From assembly GCA_023333565.1 (NCBI GenBank), contig JAJKFH010002711.1, positions 1-64,000 of the forward strand: DNA of 64,000 nucleotides, read 5' to 3'. Positions 49,561 through 61,360 of the stretch are shown piece after piece. This DNA is from Puffinus mauretanicus. Its lineage: Eukaryota > Chordata > Aves > Procellariiformes > Procellariidae. Position numbers and translations under genes: made by a program. The notes below the pieces were generated by a model. That model did not search any database. It worked only from the letters and a program-made list of their open reading frames with translations, and was not told the DNA's origin. How positions within the stretch are numbered: the first letter of the stretch is position 1; every line of letters begins with the position of its first letter.

Positions 49561-52500
49561 TAGGTCTTTCTCTGCCCTCTGCTCATGTTGCCCCTTTGTT
49601 TTCTCTGTTTAGGATATATGTGCCACGGGGCACCGATTACATCTCTCTCTGTGGTTGTACAGGGCTTGGTGCTGTGGTAGATCACTCTGGATACTCCCAG
49701 TAACAGCAAATAATAAAAACAACTGTGATAGGTCATTTGGCATGTGATTTTGAGGAGAGAGACATGTAATAGATATTCCAAAAATAGCTCATGTCCTTCT
49801 TTATAAACTCTGCAATATCACTGGTAACAACTCTCTTCTTCCAGAGCACACCCTCAGTTCTCCTCAGCACTGCACTCTCAGGACATTCTCGTAATAATGG
49901 CAATAGCTTTTCCCTGCTATGAAAGAAGATACAACTATTGTCCTGTTTTTATGTATTTTGGACCAAAAATTTTAACTACCCATCATCAGGGCTAAACTGC
50001 CTCTGTTGGTGTAAGGTAATTAATACTGTAGAATTCTCCTCTCACCCAGGCTTTGGTTGCCCACGTTTCTGCCTGGAAGATGTGGTGCTTTGGCAAAATT
50101 AAGCTGAGGATTTATAATATAGACACGTTTACAAAGACCTAGATCTATATGTGACGCTAAACCTGTATTTCTCATTCCAAAACTTCATAATAAAAATTAT
50201 TAAATTAATCTGCTATAAATAACTGGCTTGAAAACTACTTGACTTTGGCTACAATACAAGGAAAGGTATTTCAGGGAAGTTATATATATAGCAATACGTA
50301 CACGAATGCATGCATGAATATTTAAAAAGCACTTTCTGTGATGAGTTCAGAAATGCAAGGAATATTACACAGATGGAGAGGCTGATTTATTCTTTCTGGA
50401 GCAACTTTAAGGCAGTCTGGATTTCCTCTCCTGTTTAGAAACAATGCCAAACAAGAAGTTCAAGAAGATCTATAATAAACCTCAGCTATTGATCTATCTC
50501 CTCTGTGGACTTGACCCAGGTTGAACGTATCTTACACAATTCAATCATTTTAAGACCTTACACCCCAGTGAATCCAAATGGATGTCCCCTATATCAGGTC
50601 TAGAAGTGAACAGAGTACAAAGCTTATGCTTAACTTTCAGCACGTATGTAAGTGTTTTGCTGAATAAGGCTTTGCCCAAGCATGTACATTTCTGAACCAA
50701 GGGCTCAATCCCATCTAGTTAGTGGACCTTTAGATAAAAGCAATACAAACAACAGAGGCATCCCTTGCCTTTTCCCCTAAGACCTCAAAAAAGCCCTGAT
50801 TATCTAGGTAAGAACAAGATTTATTACACCAGAGCCAAAAGCAAAGCTTGCGAGAGCCTGTGTAACGCGTGCCCATGGCACTAAGCACGCAGCAGTGTCA
50901 GTGCCCTGCGCCCTGGTCTTAGACCCTCATGAGACCAAACCTGGCATATGTGGAGCTGGCTAAATATGGAACCAGCGTATTTGTGACTTGCTCTCAATTT
51001 ACTATGATTCATGGTGTACGGTTGTGAATCTTCACAGTTTCTACAGTCTTTTCCCCAAACCCTTCTTTGGGTTTTTTCTGACTGGGTCTTTTTTTGGATG
51101 TTAGCATTTGTTATTTGTTTTCTGTCTCAGCTCTAGCTCTTTGGGATGTATCTACCCTGTCCTATTAACTATTTGGTGTACCATTGCCCAAGTTTCCCAA
51201 CAGGGAGGTCTGGTGCTGCTGCAGCGCAAACAGCAGGTATTAGCACATTAGCACTGTGCTATGAATTACTCGTTACTGTTAATGACTCTCCCAGTCAGTA
51301 ACAACGAAGGGTCTGACCTCCAAGCCCTGATGCGTGAGCCCTTGGTGGGTCTGCAGGGGGCTGACAGAGCCAGAAGCGCAGCTCGAAGTGGAGTCATTTT
51401 GGGGCTAATTTTGCAAGGGTTAGGCCACAGAAATACAAGCCCAGCTGCAGAGCACATCTGGGGGAGTCAGAAAGTGTCTCTCCTTTACCCACTCCTCCAT
51501 GGATTCGGAGAGGGAGTGTAAACCAGCTCCTCTGTTTCCACACAGCGCTTTTCTGATCCCACATAGCTAAAACCATGCCTGGGAAGGGGGGAACGAGTGA
51601 GACTTCTTTCCATCTGGAAAATCACCATCCTGCTCTCTGAGCACAGGAGGAAGTGAGGGGAAGTATCAATCTGCTCTTCACAATTAGCTCACCCTGATAA
51701 ACGTGCAATATGGAGGCCTGACCGATAAACTTCTCGGGGTCTTTTGTAGTAGTCAGCAAGCAGGAGAAGACAAATGTCCTGCTGCTGAGATCCAGAGGAG
51801 CTTTGCCTTGGGAGAGAAGGCGGATGAACATGCTACCTCTCTGGCTTGCCTTCCTTGAAAGGAAAAATATGTGGTGCTAGTTGGGGGAGCAGCCAGGTCT
51901 GGAAGGCCATATGCTGGTTTGGCTCACTGAAGAAAACCAGCATCTGGCTCGGCTCTGTTTCAAAGTTAAAATTTCTTAAATGGAGCCAAATATTTAAATA
52001 ATATTAATAATTTTATTTCCTGAATATTAACTATGGTATATGGTGAAATGACTGCTGTACCTGCAATAAAGGGCTTTTAGGGCTTGTGAGCTGCTCAGTC
52101 TCTCTGTCAGCATTTACACAGTCATGCAGGCCAACTATTCACTGCATGGCGCACAATTTCAACTACACATTGACTGCTTAATTAAAAGTACTGCTTTAAA
52201 AAGTGCAATAGGTTTGGGTTTGGGTTTTTTTAGTAACTGCCATAGTAATCTCTGTACTAAAATGCCGAGTGCTAAGAAGTAATAAAAATTTATGAAACGC
52301 ATACAAACTCAATAAAATATTAGTTAAAAATTCATGACATGGTATGTCATTTTGTGTCAGGATGCACACAAACATGTTCAGAGCTATTTGGGGGGGAGAA
52401 AAAAAACTCTAACATACTTTGTGGAGCCAATACTCAATGCCAATTTCCACTAATTATCTGGCATTCTCTTTTTTCAAGTGGGTGGGAGCTTTGTGAAACC

Positions 52501-52782
52501 TTTTTAGGCATCTCTCGTGTTGGTGAACACCCTAAGTTTCAAGCTACCTGAATTTCTCCAAAGGGTGTGGTATGTGTGTAATGTTTGGAAGGCGAATAGA
52601 AGACCCAGTGGGATCCTGGTGTTTATCTCACAGAGGGCATCTCAGGCAATCATCTCCTCCAGAACGTCTTCAAGATCCCCTTTCGCTCTGCGGTGCCAGC
52701 ATGGTGTGGTTAGCCTAAGTGATCCTGGTAATGAGAGCAGGTCTCAAAGCAGTTTACCCCAGAACAAGGAAGTTTTGTGATT

Positions 52783-52830
52783 TTGCCATTTACAAATGAG
52801 AAACTGAAATGCGCATAGGTCAGGGCATAG
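52783..52830 (-). repeat. Possible short MIR-like scrap
   Basis: CATTTACAAATGAGAAACTG resembles the antisense of the MIR '..cagtttcc..tctgtaaaatg' segment and continues with AAATGCGCATAGGTCAGGG. It is too short for a firm call. Confidence 0.3.
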
Positions 52831-53689
52831 ATGTTTAAATACAGATTTATTAAATAAAAATTCAATGGTTGGGTTGATTACTTTCAGACCTCTCCAAATC
52901 ACCTGTGGTGACAGTCTGATGGCAGGCCTTTCGCCCCCCAGAGATCATCCTAAGCACGGGGCCATTGATGGCAGCAACAGGAGATGGAGGAGGGAAGTTT
53001 CTACCAGGTTTGCTTCCAGAGAGGATTGTCCTGGATGAAGGCCCCGGCTTCAAAAGTAATGTTCCACGGCAGAAGCCATGGGGAGGCAGGTGTCTCTCTC
53101 CAGCTGGGAAGAAGTGCCCTCCCAGAGCAGCAGCTCTGCCATACCTTCCTCCCCCAAATTTGCCACTGACTAGCTCTGGCAACGTTCTTCTCAATTTTCT
53201 GGCTTCTCTGACTGCCGTTCACAGGTTCCTTGTTCTCCCTATGTATTACGCAGTCAAGTCCCAATTACCCGTGGGTGGTTTATCCAGGTGGCTGATAAAC
53301 CATGGATGTTGGGATGCAGAGCCAGCTCAGATCTAGCCAAGCTTATTAACTCTTATGTAGTGTTGCTCTGCTGCTGCTTGGGCCAGCTGAGATTCAGGAA
53401 AGGAGCAGTCACCTCTGTACTAGGAAGAGCCCAAGCTATGGTACCTGGATACGCATGGAGCCAGCAGTCAGCCGGGCTCACCTTGCTTTGCCTTTCCAGC
53501 CTTGGGGGCAGTGGGGATGCAAGCAGAGGGATACACAGACCCTCCTGCACGGAGACAGCATCACACCTGAGCCAAGCTGCTGAGGCTGGCTGGTCCCGAG
53601 CAAATTCCTGAGGAGTTACCAAGACATTTTAGAGCTGGGACCCCAGCAGTTTTCGCTGTGCCTGTGCTGATTCTGTTCACCAAGCCTCA

Positions 53690-53780
53690 CTTTAGGCACC
53701 TACGTTTGCAAATCCCACAGGAGTTGCCCAAGGCTGCAAGCAAATCAGTGGCACAGCCCGCATTCAGGCCTCCTGCCCCA
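53690..53780 (-). repeat. Possible MIR-like relic beside TTTAGGCACCTA motif
   Basis: TTGCCCAAGGCTGCAAGCAA followed by ATCAGTGGCACAGCC follows the antisense MIR core. It is preceded by CTTTAGGCACCTACG, the word shared with 5.9 kb. Either one composite old repeat or two overlapping relics would fit. Confidence 0.4.
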
Positions 53781-55390
53781 TGGCCCAGGTGATATGGGTG
53801 AGAATCTCCCACACTAACTGGGAGCTCCTTGGGGCTCCCCATAGCATGCACTGGTGGGATTCTGCTGGAAATATTGCTGTAACTGTTGCTATACTGTGAT
53901 TGTGATTTGAAAATTTTAGGAAAAAAATTATTTTCAACTCTCATTCACTCTCTGTTTTCCCATTTCCTATATTTTATTTCTCTTTGAAGGACGGAAGCTT
54001 GCATTGATCCTAAAGCAAAATACTAATTTAAAATATCAGAGTCAGACATGCAGGCCAGAGCAGATGCTGACTACTCATAGAGCAATTGCATCTGGATACA
54101 TTTAATATTATGTCCTCACATTTTTACGCTCAGTTTTTACGCTTGTCAGCAGATTACTTATTTCCCAAATGTGGTATTTCTGGATTGGACCTGACAGTCG
54201 CGGCACAGTGCATGAAATCTACTTTGGAAGCATGGGATGCTCAAGCCATGTGACCCACAAGTTAGCTTCATAGGGTGATATAAGAAAAAAATACGCACAA
54301 AATGCAGGTCTTTCACATTACAAAGCCAGGGAAAGCATAGGTCTGTTTTTATCAATGAGTCTCTGGGCTGCCTTCTGCCTGGATGGCTTAGAAATTTTCT
54401 ATTTCATCTTGGTGCCCAATGGTGACCTCAGTGTTTTCAAGAAGAACAGAACAAATAGCTGATAGAAAAAGGAGTTAAAGTAGCCTTACTGAACAAATAA
54501 ATTGGCAAGTGTATCCAATAATTGCATGGGTTCAGCATTTTCCTGCGATAAATGAGTAAACTTTAAATGTATCTCTGAGATGTACTATCACAGGCATTGC
54601 CATGGGCAAGTTTTATCCAATGATGAAACAGCAAGGCCTTGTGAGATAAAGATGATAGAAGGGGTACTATCAGGTGGCAGCTGGGTAATTACAACTCTCT
54701 ATTTGGGCTCTGTAGTGATGCTGCATGTGATAAGTGGAGAATAATGAAGAAAAAGGAGTAGTGATAATACAGGAGCTAAATGGTAGAAAATAGCCTATCA
54801 TAGCCCACAGCCCTCTGAGTGCCTATGGGGACTTTGAACTATCTTCTTCAGTTTTCAACCACAGAAAAAATACTCTCTCTTTCTTCTTCCTTTGCTAAAT
54901 TTATGTCTGGTGGGACAAAAGGGAAAACTGAAAGGAAATCAAGGGTATGTGAAGAGAATATGACCTTTGCAAATAACGCTGAAGGTCACTGTGTAATTAT
55001 TCTAAAATAAAAGTATCCTGTAATCTTGTCTGTACCCACAAAAGATGTAAGACCATTTTTTAATGTGATTCTGAACAATTTTGTTGGGGATCATGGTTTA
55101 TGAAAGGTCAGCTAAAGTATTTCTAATTATATCTTGTCTAGCTCTTTGCTTAGAAGAACACAAATGCCATTTGTTATGATAGAGTCAAACTCTGATTAAA
55201 GCAAAAAACTGTCAAAAGACAAACTCATCACATGTAAACAAAGATACTATTTCCTGAGTGAAGATTGGCTTTTGTAGCTTTTAAAAAAAAACATAGGAGG
55301 GGAAAATACCCTGGAGCTGGTCACTGAAACTTTAACCCCAATTTAGAACCCCAATTTGTTCCTTTTTATTTTTTCCCTACAGATAGTAAT

Positions 55391-55433
55391 ACCTACTATA
55401 GTATATACCTACTATAGTATATACCTACTCTAG
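55391..55433. repeat. Tandem repeat, 16-bp unit, about 2.6 copies
   Basis: ACCTACTATAGTATAT at 55391-55406 and 55407-55422 is exact, and a partial third copy starts at 55423. Each unit contains the palindrome ACTATAGT. Confidence 0.85.
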
Positions 55434-58400
55434 CTCCTGGTGAGCTTGGCACAGTTTGCCAGCTATCTGGGTGACTCTCTTGGTAATTTTTTTGACTCGC
55501 CTGGATAAGACAATAGTTCCATGGCAATTCTTTCACTTGGCAGTCTGATACGTAAATGCCAGTTACACTGGATCTGATATAGCGCAGATGCGCGCATGTA
55601 TGCGTTCATACGTGAGGGAACTGCACGTAAAATATGCACTGCTTAAAGATGGGCCACAAATTGTTTTGCTTTTTTTAATACTTACCTAAACAGCTAGAGT
55701 AAGAAGTGTACTGTGCATCATTCGTGTATGTCCATGTCTTTTTTCTTCCTAGGACACCAATTCTGCATTATCACGGACCTGATGTGATGGGGCACCTCAC
55801 GTCACAGAAGGTGAGGTTGCGTCAGCACATTGCCAGAATGCAGAGTGAGTCTTTTAGGAACAGAAAGATTCAAAATGAGACATTTCTTGGGATAGCAAAT
55901 GGTGATGTTTATTGACCTAGACATTAGTGAAGCCACTAGTGAAACCAAGGAAATTTTATATAGTGCCTGGATTTAGGAGGCTTGTAGCTTGATGGTAAAA
56001 CTGAGAAAATCCTACTCAGCTTTAGGGGAAAAAAATGAACTGAACTCTTGTTCTCATCATAACAGAAACTGACTGGAAGTATGACAAAAGCATTTATGCA
56101 TTACAGAAATAAATGGCATGTAATAAAACATTTACAGCTGAACAGAGTGGTTGTTTATAGGCTGAAATGCCACAACGGAATAAACAAGGAAATTCACGCA
56201 CATAAAAATAGCTTTTTAAAGTACGAATCTGATTGCGATGATTTCTATTATATTATTAAATTATAATGTCCATTCCAAATTTTTAAAAATTCACATCATT
56301 ACTATGTTTGGTGAGGCACTGAGATGACTCACACCAAGTCCAACCCTTCCTCTGATTTAAGATAAAGATCCCAGTAAAAAATAGATATATATCACAAATC
56401 AAAAGTTCACGGTGGAAAGAATTATTAGGCCATCTCAGTCAGCAAGTGTAGTTTCTCATTATTGACTGACTCCTACTCCCCTGGAGTAATGAAGTTTTGT
56501 CATTGACCCACGAGGCCTTATTTATGTACAGGCCACTTAGTGCTTTGGCCATGTAAGTGAAATACAACTTGACCGTATGGCTCTGCAGTGGTACCCAATT
56601 GGTGAAAGTCCTTAGGACAAGATTAATCTCACCTACCTTTACACACCAAAAAATTAGACATCTAAGTCTGAGTTAGCCACCCTGTTTCTTTTTTCAGTCA
56701 ATGGGGAGAAACGGGTACCTTCAGAAAGAAAATTATGTGACCTGCGTCAGACATCCACCTTAAGAGGCATCAATCACCCTCTGGAAATACCTATTTCTCC
56801 TGACCGAATACAAAGGGAGCCTGGGGTGACTGGCTTAGACATTTAACTTTTAGATGACTGAAGACAGGTAAAACGAATTGCATCCTGACTTTAAAGGAGA
56901 TTTGTGTCCAGTGAGATCAAGACAGGTCTCTATATTTGGACATTTCTTCCATTTTAAATCACGCTAAGCGCTTCCTAAACCATAGTGATGAATAACCTTA
57001 TTGTCGTTCATCTCAGTCAGTCTGGCTTGCGTTTCACTCATCTTTGGCTATACAAAGCTTACACAGAGCTTTTCAGGTGGCCATGATGTCTTAGGCAGTC
57101 CCCTGCTCCTTCTCCTAATGCCCATCCTCCACTGGTCATTTGTGTGGTCAGAGAGTGAAGCAGACCAGGACACTGAGCTGGCTGAAAAATGAGTAGGGGA
57201 AAAAAGTTGCTCTCTGTTCTGGCTCGAGTGACCATACAAACAACTACATTGGAAAAATGGAAGAAATACCAGGAGAGCAGTATCAGAGCTTGAGATTGCT
57301 TCCAGGCAGCCTCCATTATATGCCTTTCCTTTCTGTCACCCATTTTTCTGGACTCAACACTAAAATCCTTATCAAGGCTTCACCATCTTGCCTGGATCCC
57401 TGTAGTTTTCTCCTCATCACCCACACTGCTCTTCCTCTCTTGTCTACCCAGCAAAAGCAGCCCCTTAGGGTTCTCTCCCTCACCCTACTCCCTCTTTAAG
57501 CAATCTACTTACTTTGAGGGGCAGCAGAAAACAACTATGAAACAACCAAGGGCTGTTTGCCAGTCCTATGGCTTAGACAGATGTTTGTTGGCAAGGTCCA
57601 TCATTTCCCGAGACTGAAGATCCACAACTTTTTCCTCACTTGTGATGGTGGCGTAATGACTGTCCCTGCACTCAGTCTGGACATTTTGGTCTGCTCTCCT
57701 ATTGCCCTTCGGTGGCCAGATCAAGTTCACAGTTCATAAACAAGTTTGTCAGCAAAACTGAGGGAGCAAGCAGTGGCTGGGAGGGAAGAGGGGAATGGGA
57801 ACTCCTTAAATTGACATACTGACTGCAGAAAATATAGTGTCTGGCTCTGAAAATCCAGGGGTTTAAAGGAAGAACGGTCCCACGGATTGAAGCATGTATT
57901 GGCTAGGGAAATTATTTCATTTTGGGTAACCAGTTTTGAGGCTTAACATCAAATTGGCCCCTGACATTGCGTGCTGAAATGGTGTACAGAGCAAAACTTT
58001 GCACTTTCTTGACCTAGCAAGAAATTAGCATTTTAGCTCAAATCAAGACTGCACTTTCAAAGTGGATTTCCTGGATGTCCTCACTTGTTGGGCTTTGGTT
58101 CACTTGATTCACATCACACCTTGGCATGCACCAGCTGTATTCCTGGGTGAACCTAAACCAGAAGACATGCTCCAGAAGCGCAGGTACAGTTCTGCCACTG
58201 CTTATAAGCGTTCAGTCCCTGGGCCTGTGCTGCAGCTAGTCCAGATTCACCCTCCCTGAAATGCACAGGGAGTGGATATGGGATCCTCAGCACCAACTGT
58301 TTTACGCTATTAATCTGCTTCTACTGGTCCAAATAACTTTGCCAATGGAGATGTATCCTATATATTACCCAGTGTGACCAAAATAATTTCTCTCTATTTC

Positions 58401-58830
58401 ATATTTGTCCTCCTCCCAAGACCTTGAAACAAAGTCAGAAACCAACCGCTACTTTTGCAAAATGAAACTGAAATCAGAACCAGCCTTTGAGGCAGATGAC
58501 CAAGACCCACTAACAAGTTTTAGCTTTGTGGTCCTGATATGATCCCTGTCAAAAATCAGGAGTTTTCCCCTAGCTGTTTGCAGTCTTAGACTGCACTCTT
58601 ACGTATCGATTTCTAGCACTTTAGTCCATAAAATGTACCTCCATTATACACCACTTTTACACCTACATATAGCAGTTTATAGATATGAAATCCTACGCCT
58701 GTACACTTGCTCTGTACTGCTTCCTGATTTCTTCTTTTCTTACCAGTCTCCTTTTACCTTCTGAAATTACAAGGCCTATACCAGGGAAATGAAGTCAGAA
58801 ATTTTCATAATTTTTAAGTGTATTCATAAA

Positions 58831-59118
58831 GGCAGGGAATAATCTGTTCTCCATGTCCCTGGTAGACAGGACAAGAATTGATGAGCTTAAATTTCTGCAA
58901 AGAGGATTTAGGATAGTCATTAGGAAAAACTTTCTAGTTAAGCCTTGGAATAGATTGCCTAGGGAGGCTGTAGGATCTCTATCACTGGTGTTTTTTTCAA
59001 GAACAGGTTAGACAAGTGTCTGTCAGGAATGTCATAGGTATAGTTTGTCTTGCCTTGAGGGGGTGAAGGGAGTAGATGACCCCTCAAAGTCCCTTCCAGC
59101 CTCTTTTTCCTGTGATCT
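58831..59118 (+). mobile_element. Old CR1 LINE 3' end
   Basis: The plus strand follows the 3' part of CR1 in order: AATCTGTTCTCCATGTCCCT, GACAGGACAAGAATTGATGA, CATTAGGAAAAACTTTCTAG, TTGCCTAGGGAGGCTGTAGG, AGAACAGGTTAGACAAGTGT, TGTCAGGAATGTCATAGGTA and CCCCTCAAAGTCCCTTCCAG. It ends near CCTGTGATCT, where the octamer tail would start. Compared with the 37.5-kb copy it is heavily diverged and its frame is broken, so it belongs to an older subfamily. It is 5'-truncated and inactive. Confidence 0.88.
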
Positions 59119-60498
59119 TCCAAGGTATTCTGAATGCCTTATTTATCTCTATCAGTGCATCTCAGTATTTCTAATACAATGTTTATCCAGGACTGAGATT
59201 TGAAAATTCATAATCCTCTAAGACCACAGATCACTCAGAAGTGTGTGTCTTGCTTATCCACTGATGCTTGACACTAGTGCAGACACTGGTGATCAACTAT
59301 TGACTCTGGCTGGAATGCTGTCTATTATATTTTGCCCCATTCCCAATTCTCCTGATAAAGTGTCATCCATATTTGTAAATCTGACATACCATTGAACCTG
59401 GATTTCAATTGTTAGTCAAGATGAAAAACCTATTGATAACACCATTAAGACCAACTAGCTTATTTACACCACCAATTTTTGAAACCTTCCTTTTGGTCAA
59501 CAGAAATACTTCATCAGTCAGTGGTTCTCTAAAACTGACAGACTTAAAATATCAAACCATATTTTCCTATTAAATGCTTAACTGTACTGGGTGACATGAT
59601 TTTACACCCAAGAAAATCTCACTAACATTGAACTGCAGACAGAACAATGTTCATTAACAACACGAATCCCTGAAACATGGAAAAAACCCAGAATGTGATT
59701 GGTTTTGTACACTGACATCATGTTGTGATACAGTGGTCTCCTCTTATCCATTTTTACGTCTTGATGCAACAGGCCATTTCCTTCCTATTTCTCCCTCCTT
59801 CCCATTTCCTTCCTGGCTACCGTTCCTTGCCTGACTGTTTGGTCTTACCTTCAGTAACACATGAGTTCATGCCCATGAACTCGACAGCAGGCTGGTTTGG
59901 GAGACAAGGAAAGCTGCCCAAAGCCACCTGTTGAGAATGCAGCCCTCCACTGGAAACACGGAGGTACGTGGCACTGAAGAGCTTCTATCCCGCGCAGCAG
60001 TAACTGAGCAGTTAACCAAACGCCACCGTCCTCGTTTTGTGTCCAGCTCTGACACCTGACTGAAGTCAAGGGTTTCTCCCAAGTCAAAACTTCTGGTTAT
60101 GCTGTGTGATAGGGTAGGACTCAATGAGGACAGCTGCTCTCCACATCTCTGAGAGATATGTCCTATCTTGTTTGAAAGCTGATATACCCTCCAACTCTGC
60201 TGAAGCTATTTTAGTTAAGCTACAACAACTCAATTGGCTAAATCCTTACTAGTGATATGTAGTTAGAGATCACCCAGAGCTGATACTGGGACTGTGGATC
60301 TTGTCCTTAAGAAACTTTAAGATCTTTATTATTTTCTCAGAAATGTCAGTGGAAAACATAATAATAGCAAAGGATGGGCAGGGACTGATTTGTCAGCAAT
60401 GACATCAATTCAAATGTGCATCAAAACACAGTGGCCTGACAGAGATGAATGACAAAAAACCAGCTCTCCCACAAAAACTCTCATTCTTGCTGTACAAC

Positions 60499-60540
60499 AG
60501 GCAATTATTTCGCTTAATCAAATTTTCAATTAAGCTGCCT
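60499..60540. repeat. Nested inverted repeat in ATTA-rich DNA
   Basis: The inner stem GCTTAAT (60512-60518) pairs with ATTAAGC (60529-60535) over a 10-nt A/T-rich loop. The outer stem AGGCA (60499-60503) pairs with TGCCT (60536-60540). Eight unpaired bases on the left make it asymmetric. Confidence 0.6.
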
Positions 60541-61261
60541 ACAGTGTCAGGAAGCCACAAAGTCATTTAATAGACAGCAGTTAGAATGGGCTGGAGAGGA
60601 AATATTTAAGCTGAACTGATCCTGATGGGATTTCCCAAGCTCAGGAAATTCTCACATAAAGGACATTACGGAAAGGAAATGAGTTGGCTTTAGAAGGACC
60701 AAATTTGTAATTTTTTTTCTAGATTTGAAATCAGCACATTATTGGTTGCTTTTGCAATGCACACGCTTTACACATTTACAAATAGGTAGGGCTTCAGTAA
60801 TTGCTATCTAGAAATGGATTCTCGTTATTATATTAGGATACAAATCTGAGGAACCCAGGGTTCTTCCGAGAAATGTTGCTCTGTGTTGGACAGAAAGGAA
60901 TAGAGGTGTCCAGGCCATTACACGGTAAAGGCTACTTGAATTATACATATTTTTGAAGAGTAGACATGAAAGCAAATGGATCACCTCTCAAAACACTTGC
61001 TTTCAAATTCCTGCCCCGCAGTAGATATTCAGTCTGTGAACAATCATTCAGAGAGCAATTCAGGTTTCTAAACATAAAGCCATTTTAGGTGCCCCGTTTG
61101 GCATACTGCCCAGCCTCCTGCTCCGCCCCGGCAGACTGTGTGCCTCCTGTAGGTCCTGCTTGCATCTGCCAGCCCCATGCAGATGGTTTGGATACCTTCA
61201 GATGTTTACAATGGCAGTAGGTGCTTATATTTAGGCTCGTGAATTGCACCCTTGATTTGTA

Positions 61262-61360
61262 TGTGCTCCAGTTTTCTGTCTATAAAATGATAAATTAAGC
61301 CTTCCTTTCTCCCACCTTCAGCCTGTGACAGTGTTTGTAGAGCTGACACAAACATTTGAA
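61262..61360 (+). repeat. MIR-like ancient repeat relic
   Basis: CCAGTTTTCTGTCTATAAAA, then TGATAAATTAAGCC, then CTTCCTTTCTCCCACCTTC and GTGTTTGTAGAGC follow the middle-to-3' order of a MIR-related repeat known from turtles and birds ('..cagtttccccatctgtaaaatg..' onward). The copy is diverged. Confidence 0.45.

Larger units (their letters stand above)
49561..58830. other. Non-coding stretch, no gene recognised
   Basis: Unique sequence. GC-richer patches at 52.9-53.6 kb give chance open frames on both strands. A speculative exon lies at 55753-55810 and a short tandem repeat at 55.39 kb. MIR-like scraps occur at 52.8 and 53.7 kb. Old-repeat-like words (TTAGACATCTAAG) occur near 56650 without a clear element boundary. 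Confidence 0.65.

Noticed and set aside
54668..54684. CAGGTGGCAGCTGG as a CTCF site
   Set aside because: Only a core-like match (AGGTGGCAG). The wider motif does not fit convincingly.
56640..56860. Old interspersed repeat suggested by TTAGACATCTAAG words
   Set aside because: No clear ends and no second copy in the window good enough to align by eye.
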